A stretch of DNA of 64,000 bases from Chryseobacterium ureilyticum (GCF_900156735.1 NZ_FTOL01000013.1:43066-107065); one strand, 5' to 3'; numbered from the stretch's first letter, positions 15,538 to 25,075 are shown. The notes: generated from the sequence alone by a model not told the origin. Program-made: numbers and translations.

Positions 15538-16788
15538 ATGAGATTGACTTTGTTATTTTTTGTCACCATTCCTTTGTTTATTTCTTCTCAATCCATTAGA
15601 AATACAAATGACATTACTTATCAAAAGGTCAATGATTCTTTACACGCGGAAATAAATACAATCTTCCAACAGGGAGATTTCAATGGTTTTTCTGTTTCCG
15701 TTGTGAATGATCAGACCACTCTTTATCAAAAAGGATTTGGTTTTTCAGATATAAAAGAAAGAAAACCTTATACCGAAAATACTATACAGAATATAGCCTC
15801 AGTATCGAAAACATTTGTGGGAATTGCTCTTCTGAAAGCCCAGGAACTTGGAAAACTGAATCTGGATGATCCTATTCAGAAATATTTACCTTTTAAGATA
15901 GCCAATCCTCTTTTTCCACAAACGCAGATTACCATCCGTCAACTTGCCACTCACACTTCTTCAATCCTTGATAATGAATTTTATTTATCTAAAAATTATT
16001 TTCTGAAACCTAATCAGGATTTAAAGGGAGCCAAGCTTAATTTTGACGATGAACAGGTATTCAATCCCTCAGATTCTATTATTACGATGAGTAATTTTTT
16101 GGAAAATGCTTTATCAGAAAACGGAAAATGGAATAAAGATAGTTTTTCGTCTCATCAGCCAGGAGCAATTTATGAATATTCTAATGTAGGAACCGCTTTG
16201 GCTGCATTTATTGTAGAACGCGCAACGGGAAAGGAATTTAGTGCATTTACAAAGAAATATATTTTAAAACCCTTACAGATGAATGATTCAGGCTGGAAGT
16301 TTGAAGATATTCAATTTTCGAAATTCTCTAAACTTTACGAGAATCCAAATACTCTTCTTCCTTATTATCAATCAGCTACGTATCCCGATGGCGGAATGAT
16401 TACCAGCATTAATGATTTGAGCAAATATTTAACTGAGCTTATCAAAGGATATAATGGGAAAGGAACGATTTTATCACAAAAAAGCTATAAGGAATATTTC
16501 ACTCCACAGCTTAAAGCATCCAATTTCATTGATCGAAATGACAAAAACCCATACAGCGAATCTTATAATTCAGGAATATTCATTGGATTTGGGTATACAG
16601 GCTATATAGGTCATACTGGCGGAGATCCAGGGGTTATGTCTATGATGTTTTTTGACCCTAAAAATAATTTGGGACGAATTATGATCTTCAATACTAATTT
16701 CTCTGATAAAAAAGGGAATGATGCTTTTTACGGAATATGGAATTTGTTGGAAAAGTATCAAATCAAACTGAATCATAAAAAGAATTAA
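15538..16788 (+). CDS. Serine hydrolase of the class C beta-lactamase/esterase family
   Basis: This 416-residue exported protein (signal peptide about 1-18) carries the class C beta-lactamase-type motifs: SVSK at 88-91 as the Ser-x-x-Lys pair, Tyr-Ser-Asn near 213 (YEYSN), and an HTGG triad near 359. Family members are D-aminopeptidases, esterases, carboxypeptidases or true beta-lactamases; with HTGG in place of KTG, a hydrolase or esterase role is more likely than resistance. It is monocistronic, followed by a terminator shared with gldG. Confidence 0.82.
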   Translation: MRLTLLFFVTIPLFISSQSIRNTNDITYQKVNDSLHAEINTIFQQGDFNGFSVSVVNDQTTLYQKGFGFSDIKERKPYTENTIQNIASVSKTFVGIALLKAQELGKLNLDDPIQKYLPFKIANPLFPQTQITIRQLATHTSSILDNEFYLSKNYFLKPNQDLKGAKLNFDDEQVFNPSDSIITMSNFLENALSENGKWNKDSFSSHQPGAIYEYSNVGTALAAFIVERATGKEFSAFTKKYILKPLQMNDSGWKFEDIQFSKFSKLYENPNTLLPYYQSATYPDGGMITSINDLSKYLTELIKGYNGKGTILSQKSYKEYFTPQLKASNFIDRNDKNPYSESYNSGIFIGFGYTGYIGHTGGDPGVMSMMFFDPKNNLGRIMIFNTNFSDKKGNDAFYGIWNLLEKYQIKLNHKKN

Positions 16789-16801
16789 CTGATATCAATA
16801 A

Positions 16802-16836
16802 AAAAGAGAAGCAATTTGCTTCTCTTTTATTTTTTA
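16802..16836. terminator. Bidirectional terminator between the serine hydrolase and gldG
   Basis: AAAAGAGAAGC (16802-16812) pairs perfectly with GCTTCTCTTTT (16818-16828) around a 5-nt loop. T runs follow on the plus strand, and A runs on the left give T runs on the minus strand. Confidence 0.85.
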
Positions 16837-18504
16837 ACCAAATTTCTTCTTTCTCAACCAGAAGAATAGCCCGCCAATTAAACCAATAATAACCAATGGA
16901 AGTAATAGATTCAACCATTGCCAATTTGTTCTTTCTTCTTCTATTCTACGTCTGTCAAGAAGTCTTTCTTTGATGTTTCTGTTTCTTAATTCCATCAGAT
17001 TACTGTCATCCAATAGATAATCTAATGCATTTCTAAGGAATTGTTCGTTTCCGAACTGCTCGTTTGTCAGCATATCAACTCCCAGCGGAAGTGGTTTCCC
17101 TTTGATCACTTTGTTTCTTCCAACGTCTCCATCGGCAATTACGATCATTTTATTTTCAGGGCTGGATGCCTTAAATCCGGGATAGGATTTTCTTTCAATC
17201 CTTGAAGCGTATGCAGAATTAAATTTTCCTTCCAATGCTACAGCAAAGATTTTCGGTGTACTTGGCTTTTCCATTTGTCCAAGACTGTCTACACTTGCTA
17301 TTTCTTTAAGGTCAACATAGTTTGGAACCTGCTTCAATAATGTTCTTTCACTGGATTCAAAAAGAACTTTTGTTTTGATATTCTTTCTTCCTCCTAATGT
17401 ATCAATGGATGTCGGGAATTCAAATTTTACAGGATTGATATTTTTTGTAATCGGATTATTATCTTCAGCAATACCAAGTGGGTAATAAGGCCAAGGAAGG
17501 CTTGTAAACTGAGGGTTTCCACTCACCTCTCCTGTTACCAGCTTCAATAAGGCAAATTTCTTTACATCTTTTACCAAAGCAGTATTGATTCTCAAACCAT
17601 AATTGAAGAAAAAGTCTGTCATATTAACATCAATCGGGAAAGGCATTACCTTTTTAGATCTTGTCAGCGTATCCATTTCAGCATTTACGGCATCAATCAT
17701 CCAAAGGGTTTTCCCGCCATTCATAATATATTGGTCAAGGATCACTTTTTCATTATCCGTGAACGCTTTTCTTGGTTTGGCAATCACCAACGCACTCATT
17801 TGCTTCAATAAAGGAAGGTCTTCAAGAGTAAGTTCCGTTTGATTTTTAGGAATAACAGGACCTGCATCGTAGTTTTCCATTGCCAGCTGTACAAAACCTT
17901 GAAATTCATCTGGGCTCAATTCATCCTGATTTACAAGAATCCCGACTTTCTTTCTTTTATCTGCCGCAATATTTTTAATATTTGAAACCAGACTGTACTC
18001 CAATCCTTCAATAGATCTTGTAAGCTGCTGATCAGCATCAATACCAGCCTGTTGTACAATTAACGGAATAGAAACTCCTGCTTTGTCATATTTGATAACA
18101 GCATATGGGAAAATGGTAATCTGAGTGAACTTTCCATCTTTAGAATCCGGAAGGTATGAAGGTTGCATCCCCATCGCAGCCAGACTATCATTAGACATTT
18201 TGGACTTTAGCGGATCGATAAATTTGAAATCAATCTTTGGGTTCACTTTTCGGAATTCTTCCAACATAAACTTTGTTTCTCCCTGAAGCTGTTTAAAGCT
18301 TGCCGGAAAGTCTCCTTCAAGATAAACTTCTACGGTTAAAGGTTTTTTAACAGATTCCAATACTTTAATAGTACTGTCTGAAAGGGTATATCTTTTTTCC
18401 TTTGTTAAATCTAATCTAATCCCTGAATAGGTAAGAATAATGACTAAAGGAATAATAGCAAATAAGAAAATCCCAAGTGGAGATTTAGCATTGATCTTCT
18501 TCAT
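16834..18504 (-). CDS. gldG: Gliding-motility ABC transporter auxiliary protein GldG
   Basis: This 556-residue protein has an N-terminal membrane anchor (about 12-30), a large soluble extracytoplasmic region with the ABC-type uncharacterised domain (PF09822) and a C-terminal transmembrane helix (about 530-550) followed by a KKK tail. GldG works with GldF and the ATPase GldA, an ABC system needed for gliding in Flavobacterium johnsoniae. Its start is 4 nt after the gldF stop. No gldA gene is in the window, as is common since gldA usually lies elsewhere. Many non-gliding Chryseobacterium keep these genes, so motility is not implied. Confidence 0.9.
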   Translation of the reverse strand: MKKINAKSPLGIFLFAIIPLVIILTYSGIRLDLTKEKRYTLSDSTIKVLESVKKPLTVEVYLEGDFPASFKQLQGETKFMLEEFRKVNPKIDFKFIDPLKSKMSNDSLAAMGMQPSYLPDSKDGKFTQITIFPYAVIKYDKAGVSIPLIVQQAGIDADQQLTRSIEGLEYSLVSNIKNIAADKRKKVGILVNQDELSPDEFQGFVQLAMENYDAGPVIPKNQTELTLEDLPLLKQMSALVIAKPRKAFTDNEKVILDQYIMNGGKTLWMIDAVNAEMDTLTRSKKVMPFPIDVNMTDFFFNYGLRINTALVKDVKKFALLKLVTGEVSGNPQFTSLPWPYYPLGIAEDNNPITKNINPVKFEFPTSIDTLGGRKNIKTKVLFESSERTLLKQVPNYVDLKEIASVDSLGQMEKPSTPKIFAVALEGKFNSAYASRIERKSYPGFKASSPENKMIVIADGDVGRNKVIKGKPLPLGVDMLTNEQFGNEQFLRNALDYLLDDSNLMELRNRNIKERLLDRRRIEEERTNWQWLNLLLPLVIIGLIGGLFFWLRKKKFG

Positions 18505-18508
18505 AATT

Positions 18509-19237
18509 CTACTTCTTTTTGTTAATAAAATGATTAGACAATACTAATGAAGCCCCGATTACCAGAATAAAGTAAGCAACATCTTTTAAATCTACAAGAC
18601 CTCTTGTAAAGCCAAGGAAATGCTGATAGAAACCTATATTCTGAAGGATAAAATCTGCACCTCCCAACAATTTATAGCTTGCCAGCTGCTCGATTCCGAA
18701 ATACATGATAAAGCACATGAAAACGCCCAGTAAATAAGCCATAATCTGGTTTTGAGATAGCGAAGAGGCTAAAATTCCTACTCCTGAAAATGCTGCGATT
18801 AAAATAATCAGCCCGATATAACTTCCGAAGGTCATTCCCAGATCAATATTTCCAGCCGGAACTCCTAAAACATATACGGTATAAAGGTAAATGAGTGATG
18901 GGATAAGGCATAAAACGCCTACGATCCACACTGAAAGGAATTTTCCTGCTATCAATTCAGAAACTTTTAACGGCTGTGAAAAAAGCCAGTTCAACGTTCC
19001 CGTTTGTTGTTCTTCAGCAAAAGTTTTCATGGAAAGAGCCGGAATGATAAACATCAACAGCCATGGAACCAATACAAAATAGCTTTGCAGCGATGCTGCT
19101 CCGATCTCAAAAATATTAGAGTCGTTGTCGAAAAAGAACAAGAAAAGAGTTCCTATTAAACTGAAGGCGGCAATAATCACCCATGCACTCCAGTTTCCAA
19201 AGTAACTCCAAAGTTCTTTCTTTAAAATTGCAATCAT
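18509..19237 (-). CDS. gldF: Gliding-motility ABC transporter permease GldF
   Basis: This 242-residue membrane protein has six predicted helices and opens with MIAILKKELWSYFGNWSAW, the characteristic start of GldF and other ABC-2 type permeases. A conserved PALSMKTFAEEQQTGTLNWL stretch (about 65-84) supports the call. It pairs with GldG, encoded 4 nt downstream, and presumably an unlinked GldA ATPase. The pair is probably a two-gene operon. Confidence 0.92.
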   Translation of the reverse strand: MIAILKKELWSYFGNWSAWVIIAAFSLIGTLFLFFFDNDSNIFEIGAASLQSYFVLVPWLLMFIIPALSMKTFAEEQQTGTLNWLFSQPLKVSELIAGKFLSVWIVGVLCLIPSLIYLYTVYVLGVPAGNIDLGMTFGSYIGLIILIAAFSGVGILASSLSQNQIMAYLLGVFMCFIMYFGIEQLASYKLLGGADFILQNIGFYQHFLGFTRGLVDLKDVAYFILVIGASLVLSNHFINKKK

Positions 19238-19283
19238 AGTTTTTTAGTAAGATGTATAAAGAGATTTATCTGCTCTTTTACAA

Positions 19284-19835
19284 TTATTTCTTTTTTTTAT
19301 TCTTATTAACAAGTTTTACAGTCATCATGATCAGAAATACAAGAACGAAAAATCCTGAAATTAATTGCCACCAGTATTCAATTGCCATAGATTTCAATAT
19401 CACGGTAAAGACTACCAGAAATAAAATGAAAGTAGCAATCTCGTTCGCCTGTCTCAGTTTAATGTTTGCCGTTTCTAAGGTATTTCCATTCAAAGCCTTT
19501 AAATGAAGTACTTTTTTCCAGCACCAGTAATGATAAATGGCAAGACCGATCAGGAAAGTCAGTTTTAGATGAAACCAGCCCATCTTCATCAATCCTGGGT
19601 TTAAAAAGATCATGACCAGCCCGCAAACTGCCATGATAACACCGGCAGGAACGGTGATAATATTCCACAGCCTTCTCGCCATGAATGTATATTGTTCCCT
19701 CAAAATTTTCTTCTTTTCTTCCGAAAATTCGTCGGTATCTTTATAGTACACGAAAATTCTTACGAGGTAAAAAATCCCCGCAAAATAACTTACCATAAAA
19801 ATAATGTGCAGCGCTTTGATGATGGTATACAGCAT
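19284..19835 (-). CDS. hemJ: HemJ-type protoporphyrinogen IX oxidase
   Basis: This 183-residue membrane protein with four to five helices belongs to the HemJ family (UPF0093). The diagnostic His10 (KALHIIFMVSYFAG) and the Lys of WFHLKL (Lys91) match the haem-ligating and catalytic positions described for HemJ. It oxidises protoporphyrinogen IX to protoporphyrin IX late in haem synthesis. The C-terminus ends in a Lys-rich tail. It sits alone, about 45 nt downstream of gldF on the same strand. The cell can thus make haem as well as import it. Confidence 0.85.
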   Translation of the reverse strand: MLYTIIKALHIIFMVSYFAGIFYLVRIFVYYKDTDEFSEEKKKILREQYTFMARRLWNIITVPAGVIMAVCGLVMIFLNPGLMKMGWFHLKLTFLIGLAIYHYWCWKKVLHLKALNGNTLETANIKLRQANEIATFILFLVVFTVILKSMAIEYWWQLISGFFVLVFLIMMTVKLVNKNKKKK

Positions 19836-19928
19836 CCTAAAAATTTGTTTGCAAAGATAGCTTATTTCGGAAAAAAAGAGAATTTAATCTAAAATCTTTA
19901 GCTTCGAATAATAAAGTTTAAGGATTTT

Positions 19929-20579
19929 TTAGAATTTGAAAATGAATTTCATGTCAACATTAAAATTGAAACGCAGATTAGAGCCCTGCTGATTTAAATG
20001 ATAATCAAAAGGAAGACCATCTCTGGGAGCATCTTCTTCTTCCCTTCCTCTCATATTATTGTAAGAAATATTCCTTTGTCTGATGCCAAAGCCTATTTTA
20101 GGCATAAAGCCAAACCATGAAGACTCTTTATGAAGCAAAATACTGTAGTTAATATTTAATCCATATTTGGTTCTTTTATAATCTGCTGAACTAAAAGAAT
20201 AATAAACATCATTTTCATCATAATATTTTCCCGAAATATCTTTTCCTATTTGATTTAAATAGAAAGCTTCTGCTGATACAAAATGTTTTAATCTTGATTG
20301 TGGAGCCAGGCTGTAAAAAACTTCTGGTTTTATCTCAAAAATTCTGTTTTTTCCTTCAAAATGGTCAATACTTACGGGAGTTATTTTACTGGTTCCATAT
20401 GCCAATTCGGTTCCCACCCACCATCTTTCATTTATTTTCCGCATATAGCCTATATTATAGCGTTGGTCACGAAAAGGAGCAAAAGCACTTACGGTAACTA
20501 TTGATTTATAATCATTAGATTAAGCATTAATTATTTCAAAAAAACTAAAAAAGATAGAAATAAGTAAATATTTTTTCAC
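19929..20579 (-). pseudogene. Outer-membrane beta-barrel protein gene interrupted by one in-frame TAA
   Basis: A short frame starting at 20444 would encode 171 residues of a beta-barrel-like protein without a signal peptide. Reading upstream in the same frame shows the missing start: a GTG at 20579 opens 19 codons of a good signal peptide (VKKYLLIS... ending EIINA), then TAA at 20520-20522, then SNDYKSIVTVSAFAPFRDQR joining the barrel. A single CAA-to-TAA change after the INA cleavage site would explain this, since many signal peptides here end in A-Q. A promoter with -7 element TATATTTG (20605-20612) remains intact, which suggests recent inactivation or a sequencing error. Confidence 0.65.
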
Positions 20580-20604
20580 AAAACGGTTATTAGAATGAAT
20601 GTTT

Positions 20605-20612
20605 CAAATATA
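20605..20612 (-). promoter_or_regulatory. -7 element TATATTTG of the interrupted outer-membrane protein gene
   Basis: On the minus strand TATATTTG fits TAnnTTTG exactly and lies about 25 nt before the GTG at 20579. It supports 20579 as the original start. The rest of 20613-20836 shows no convincing gene. Confidence 0.5.
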
Positions 20613-20841
20613 TTATATTATCATCTATTCAGCAATAACATTTTTAACTGAATTCATTTAACAGATAAAAAAAATCTAACAATAGCTTTAATATTGATAT
20701 ATTTTTTAATATAGTTAAATTTTTAATGATTTTTATACCATATCCAATCCTCTTAATGCAACTTACCATTGAGAGATGTAAAATCTGATCTGTTCTTTCT
20801 CTATGATGGCTAATATGACAATGAATATTTTTCATAAAAAA

Positions 20842-20875
20842 ACAGGATTTCTGTAATATCAGAAACCCTGTTTTT
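20842..20875 (-). terminator. Terminator of kbl
   Basis: AACAGGATTTCTG and CAGAAACCCTGTT form a 13-position stem with one mismatch around a 6-nt loop, flanked by A and T runs. On the minus strand it ends the kbl transcript, which stops at 20901. Confidence 0.75.
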
Positions 20876-20900
20876 ATTTTATAAACGTAGATTTTTTATC

Positions 20901-22097
20901 TTAAGAAATAACCCCTAATTCTTTTCCTACTTTTTCAAAAGCAGCAATTGCTTTATCCAAATGCTCTTTTGTATGAGCTGCAGACAACTGAACTCTGATT
21001 CTCGCTTTCCCTTTTGGTACTACAGGATAGAAGAATCCGATGACATAGATTCCTTCGTCCATTAGTTTTTCAGCCATTTTCTGAGAAAGTGGAGCGTCGT
21101 AAAGCATTACAGGAACGATAGCAGCATCACCGTCAGGAATATCAAAACCTTTAGCTTTCATTTCCGTTCTGAAATAGTCTGCATTTTCCATTACTTTATC
21201 ACGTAATGTAGTATCATCAGAAATCATATCCAACACTTTCAACGCAGCACCTACAATTCCAGGAGCTAGTGAATTGGAGAATAAGTAAGGACGAGAACGT
21301 TGTCTCAGCATATCGATGATTTCTTTTTTACCGGAAGTAAAACCTCCTAAAGCACCACCAAGAGCCTTTCCTAAAGTAGACGTAATAATATCTACTCTAC
21401 CCATTACCTCATTAGCTTCGTGAGTTCCACGACCTGTTTTTCCGATGAAACCTGTTGCGTGAGAATCATCCACCATTACCAGTGCATCATATTTATCCGC
21501 AAGGTCACAAACACCTTTAAGATCAGCAACGATACCATCCATAGAGAAAACTCCATCAGTTACGATAATTTTGAAACGGTGATTCTTTTCTGAAGCAGCA
21601 ATTAACTGTGCTTCAAGATCAGCCATATCATTGTTTTTGTAACGGTATCTCGCCGCTTTACAAAGACGAACACCGTCAATGATAGAAGCATGGTTCAATT
21701 CATCTGAAATAATAGCATCCTCATCAGTGAATAACGGTTCAAAAACTCCTCCATTCGCATCAAAAGCAGCTGCATAAAGAATAGTATCTTCAAGACCTAA
21801 GAATTCTGCAATTTTCTTCTCTAAATCTTTGTGAATATCCTGTGTTCCGCAGATAAAACGTACAGAAGACATTCCGTAACCATGAGACTGGATCATCTCC
21901 TGAGAAGCTTTCATTACCTCCGGATGGTTTGATAATCCAAGGTAATTGTTAGCACAGAAGTTCAAAAGTTTTTTTCCATTCGCTTCTATTTCAGCACTCT
22001 GTTGAGACGTAATGATTCTTTCTCTTTTGTAAAGTCCGTCGTTCTCAATATTTTGAAGTTCGTTCTGTAAATGTTGAAGGTATTTTTCAGAAATCAT
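20901..22097 (-). CDS. kbl: Glycine C-acetyltransferase (2-amino-3-ketobutyrate CoA ligase)
   Basis: This 398-residue PLP enzyme of the alpha-oxoamine synthase family converts 2-amino-3-ketobutyrate and CoA to glycine and acetyl-CoA, the second step of threonine breakdown. The PLP lysine is Lys244 in STLGKALGG, the cofactor-binding Asp lies in MVDDSHATG (208-215), and the FCANNYLGL stretch is typical of Kbl. No threonine dehydrogenase gene is adjacent, so the pathway partner must be elsewhere. The length equals that of E. coli Kbl. It runs away from the cupin-8 gene, with the CTAC-N7-GTAG motif between them. Confidence 0.93.
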   Translation of the reverse strand: MISEKYLQHLQNELQNIENDGLYKRERIITSQQSAEIEANGKKLLNFCANNYLGLSNHPEVMKASQEMIQSHGYGMSSVRFICGTQDIHKDLEKKIAEFLGLEDTILYAAAFDANGGVFEPLFTDEDAIISDELNHASIIDGVRLCKAARYRYKNNDMADLEAQLIAASEKNHRFKIIVTDGVFSMDGIVADLKGVCDLADKYDALVMVDDSHATGFIGKTGRGTHEANEVMGRVDIITSTLGKALGGALGGFTSGKKEIIDMLRQRSRPYLFSNSLAPGIVGAALKVLDMISDDTTLRDKVMENADYFRTEMKAKGFDIPDGDAAIVPVMLYDAPLSQKMAEKLMDEGIYVIGFFYPVVPKGKARIRVQLSAAHTKEHLDKAIAAFEKVGKELGVIS

Positions 22098-22191
22098 TTT
22101 TAGTAATTTTTTAGATGTGCTAATTTACTAAAAAGGCAGTAAAATAAAACCTTTTATAAGCTTAATTCTAAAATTTCAGTTTTTAACATAA

Positions 22192-22228
22192 TTAGTCTAC
22201 CAATTTAGTAGGATAATATTTATATTTG
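22192..22228 (+). promoter_or_regulatory. Promoter with CTAC-N7-GTAG operator, copy 2 (cupin-8 side)
   Basis: TTAGTCTAC (22192-22200), seven bases, then GTAGGATAATATTT (22208-22221) repeat the pattern seen upstream of the TauE gene. The -7 element TATATTTG (22221-22228) directly abuts the motif, so a bound protein would cover the -33 region. The start codon is at 22245, giving a short leader. Confidence 0.6.
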
Positions 22229-22244
22229 TTTAAAATTTCAGAGT

Positions 22245-23123
22245 ATGAAACTGATTCCGGTACAGAAAACAAATAAGATCAATTCAAGACAATTTCTCAA
22301 TGAGCATATGAAACCACGCATTCCGATTATTCTTGAGGATTTTGTGGATCCCGAAAGTCCTGCTTTTAAAAAATGGAGCTTTGAATATTTTAAGGAAATT
22401 GCAGGAGACCAAAAAGTAAATATTTATGGTAATGAAATTGATTCACTGAACAGAGTTGCAAGCCAGCCTATCGCACAAAGTACTTTTTCAGAATATCTGG
22501 ACCTTATAGATTCTACTCCTACAGAACACCGCCTTTTTTTATTTAATTTACTGACTATCAAACCGGAGCTTAAAGATGATCTTATCTATAACGATGCCAC
22601 CAACGGGAAAATATTGAAATGGCTGCCTTTTATGTTTTTCGGTGGAGAAGGTTCAGCCACAAGAAATCATATTGATATTGACATGTCCCATGTTTTCATT
22701 ACTCAGTTTCATGGAATTAAAAAGATCTGGCTTTTTCCATGGGAACAATCTGATCTGATGTATAAATTACCTTACAATTTCCACAGCTTACCTAATATAA
22801 AAGACTCGGATTACAGAGCCTACCCTGCTCTTCTTTATTTACAAGGATACGAAGCTGTTCTTCATCCCGGGGAAACATTATACATTCCATCCGGATGGTG
22901 GCATTATATACAGTATGAAACCGGAGGATATTCTGTTTCTGTACGGGCACTTCCTTCAAGTCTTCTTGAGAAATGGCGAGGTTTTAAAAACCTGGTGGTG
23001 ACAAGAAATTTTGATAACCTTATGAGAAATCTATTTAAAGAGAAATGGTTTAATTATAAGATTAAAAAAGCCAGGGAACGCGGAGCAAAAGCGGCAAAAA
23101 AACAAAGAAGCTTTCAAATCTGA
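22245..23123 (+). CDS. Cupin-8/JmjC-type Fe(II)/2-oxoglutarate oxygenase
   Basis: This 292-residue cytoplasmic protein matches the cupin-like domain (PF13621) related to JmjC hydroxylases. The metal triad is visible: His142 and Asp144 in NHIDID and His220 in PSGWWHY. Such enzymes hydroxylate proteins or small molecules using Fe(II), oxygen and 2-oxoglutarate. The substrate is unknown. The basic tail (KIKKARERGAKAAKK) may bind nucleic acid. It shares a promoter motif with the TauE gene, so its expression may follow sulfur or iron-sulfur status. A terminator overlaps its stop codon. Confidence 0.8.
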   Translation: MKLIPVQKTNKINSRQFLNEHMKPRIPIILEDFVDPESPAFKKWSFEYFKEIAGDQKVNIYGNEIDSLNRVASQPIAQSTFSEYLDLIDSTPTEHRLFLFNLLTIKPELKDDLIYNDATNGKILKWLPFMFFGGEGSATRNHIDIDMSHVFITQFHGIKKIWLFPWEQSDLMYKLPYNFHSLPNIKDSDYRAYPALLYLQGYEAVLHPGETLYIPSGWWHYIQYETGGYSVSVRALPSSLLEKWRGFKNLVVTRNFDNLMRNLFKEKWFNYKIKKARERGAKAAKKQRSFQI

Positions 23124-23136
23124 AAGCTTCTTTTAA
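23106..23136 (+). terminator. Terminator overlapping the cupin-8 stop codon
   Basis: GAAGCTTTC (23107-23115) pairs perfectly with GAAAGCTTC (23122-23130) around a 6-nt loop that contains part of the stop codon, and TTTT follows. It could also serve the convergent M1 peptidase gene. Confidence 0.8.
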
Positions 23137-23140
23137 TTAT

Positions 23141-25075
23141 TTAATGTTTAATAAACTTAATATTTTTTTCCTTCACCGTGAAGACATATGTTCCGGGAAT
23201 CAATTCTGCTATTCCTATTGCTTTTCCTGGCTGATAAACAGATGTTCTTATTAACCGTCCGTCTACTCCATGAATGGAATACTCTGTAGCTTTATCAACC
23301 CCTTTAAGGTAAAGCTCATTCTTTGCAGGGTTTGGATATAAGCCAAAATGATCTTTATCTACCGTAGAAACACTCAATGTATTATCCTGAACTACCGTAG
23401 AATTTTTATGCAAAATCTGATATTCATAATTAAACTGAATGCTTGAAACCGGGAAAGGAACTGTTTCTGAAAAGTATTGATTGTTTGAAGTATTATTAAG
23501 CGCAAAATACGCAGTTTGTCCGCCAGTTCCGTTTACTTTAATAGGCAAAGGCATTTCAAAAAAGCTTACAGAAGGCATACTTTGGGTTTGGGAAACATTA
23601 AAAACCAGTTGATTTCCGGCTTGTTTCCATTTGATTGCATAGGTAGGATATCCTTCTCCATACAACCAATCATTAAAAAACTCTGTAAAATCTATTCCCG
23701 TAGACTGTAACAAAGAAGCATTAAAATCAGATGTTCTTACATAATTATAAGCCAATTCCGGTTTTCCAAGATAGTCTTTAAGTGCCTGATAAAAAGCATC
23801 ATCACCAAGTTTCCATTTGATCATTCTCAATATATAACCTCCTTTAGCATAAGTCAGTCTGCTGTCGAAGATTCTATAGATATTGTTAAGCCCCGAATCA
23901 GGAACATATGTCGTACCTCCTACGCTACTTGTAATCATACTGATCTGCCCGGAAAGGTAATTCATGAATTCGGCATTGGTCATAAGCAGTTTTTCATTGG
24001 CTACATGTTCTCCAAGGGTTGCAAATCCTTCGTTCAGCCAGATATCATTCCATGCTCCACACGTTACTTTGTCTCCAAACCACTGATGCGCCAGCTCATG
24101 GGCGATAAGACTTTTTGCAAAGCCTCCCATTGATGACATGGTCTGATGTTCCATTCCGCCTCCATTCAGGTATTCCATGTGTCCGTATTTTTCATCCCGG
24201 AAAGGATATGGACCGAAATAGTTCTCGAAGACATTCATTATTTGTTTTGTCTGATCGATATTGGACATTTTCACCGGGTCAGCAGCTGTTGACGGATAAA
24301 CATAATTAACAAACGGGAACGGCGGATTTCCAATCACATCATTGATCTTTGTATAGGTAGTAATCCCCAATGCTATAAGATAAGCAGGTGTAGGATACAT
24401 TGTTCTCCAGAAAGTTAGTTTCTTTCCTGCCGTAATGATTTCTGACATCAGTTTACCATTTGCAGCAACATTATATTGTGAGGGAGTAGTAATTTTAAAA
24501 TCAAACCTTTCAATTTTATCATTTAAACTTTGTTTGGTAGGAAACCAATCCTGAGCTCCATAAGGTTCATTTAAAGTTGAAAGTACAGGTGTACTTACGC
24601 CTGATCCCTGTGTTCCTGTTTTTACCGTACCATTTGCCGGATCAGGAGTACCGGAGTAATGAATGGTAAGTGAATCCAATGTATTGGCAGGAATAGAAGC
24701 AGGAAAGTCTATTTTAATTTCTTTGGTAGAAAGCTGCTGAAACGGGATACTATTCCCATGATACTGTACCTGTGAAACCGTGAGTACATTGGTCAGGTCA
24801 AAATAAATACTGCCCATGCTCTGATTAGGCTTAAAATGTGAGGTTACAGACCCCGAAATACTATTAAATGCAGGATCTAAACTAACATCCATTCTTTGAT
24901 AGCGCAGATCATAATTAAGAGTATTGGGATTCACACTTCCAATTCCCATTCTATTGGCAAAGGACTTCATTTCCTTTTCCCTCAGTCCTTTCATTTCTAT
25001 ATTATGATCAGTCTTTTGGGCATAAAACTGTTGAGCAATCAATACTCCAAATATAAGTAAGTAAATTTTTCTCAT
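23141..25075 (-). CDS. Secreted M1-family metallopeptidase with T9SS sorting domain
   Basis: This aminopeptidase-N-type zinc peptidase has about 644 residues from the start at 25075, which directly precedes the signal peptide MRKIYLLIFGVLIAQQFYA. The HELAH motif lies at about 326-330 with the third ligand in NEGFATLGEH, and the substrate-anchoring loop reads GGGMEHQT in place of the common GGMEN. A C-terminal T9SS sorting domain (about 570-644, with LYPNPAKNEL) predicts export through the outer membrane. A likely role is extracellular peptide trimming for nutrition. Its -7 element TATATTTG at 25097-25104 abuts the dacB terminator. Confidence 0.88.
   Translation of the reverse strand: MRKIYLLIFGVLIAQQFYAQKTDHNIEMKGLREKEMKSFANRMGIGSVNPNTLNYDLRYQRMDVSLDPAFNSISGSVTSHFKPNQSMGSIYFDLTNVLTVSQVQYHGNSIPFQQLSTKEIKIDFPASIPANTLDSLTIHYSGTPDPANGTVKTGTQGSGVSTPVLSTLNEPYGAQDWFPTKQSLNDKIERFDFKITTPSQYNVAANGKLMSEIITAGKKLTFWRTMYPTPAYLIALGITTYTKINDVIGNPPFPFVNYVYPSTAADPVKMSNIDQTKQIMNVFENYFGPYPFRDEKYGHMEYLNGGGMEHQTMSSMGGFAKSLIAHELAHQWFGDKVTCGAWNDIWLNEGFATLGEHVANEKLLMTNAEFMNYLSGQISMITSSVGGTTYVPDSGLNNIYRIFDSRLTYAKGGYILRMIKWKLGDDAFYQALKDYLGKPELAYNYVRTSDFNASLLQSTGIDFTEFFNDWLYGEGYPTYAIKWKQAGNQLVFNVSQTQSMPSVSFFEMPLPIKVNGTGGQTAYFALNNTSNNQYFSETVPFPVSSIQFNYEYQILHKNSTVVQDNTLSVSTVDKDHFGLYPNPAKNELYLKGVDKATEYSIHGVDGRLIRTSVYQPGKAIGIAELIPGTYVFTVKEKNIKFIKH

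Noticed and set aside
20644..20835. 63-codon minus-strand ORF between the interrupted outer-membrane gene and kbl
   Set aside because: It begins at the kbl terminator, has no family resemblance, an odd composition rich in His then Ile/Leu, and no ribosome-binding site or promoter.
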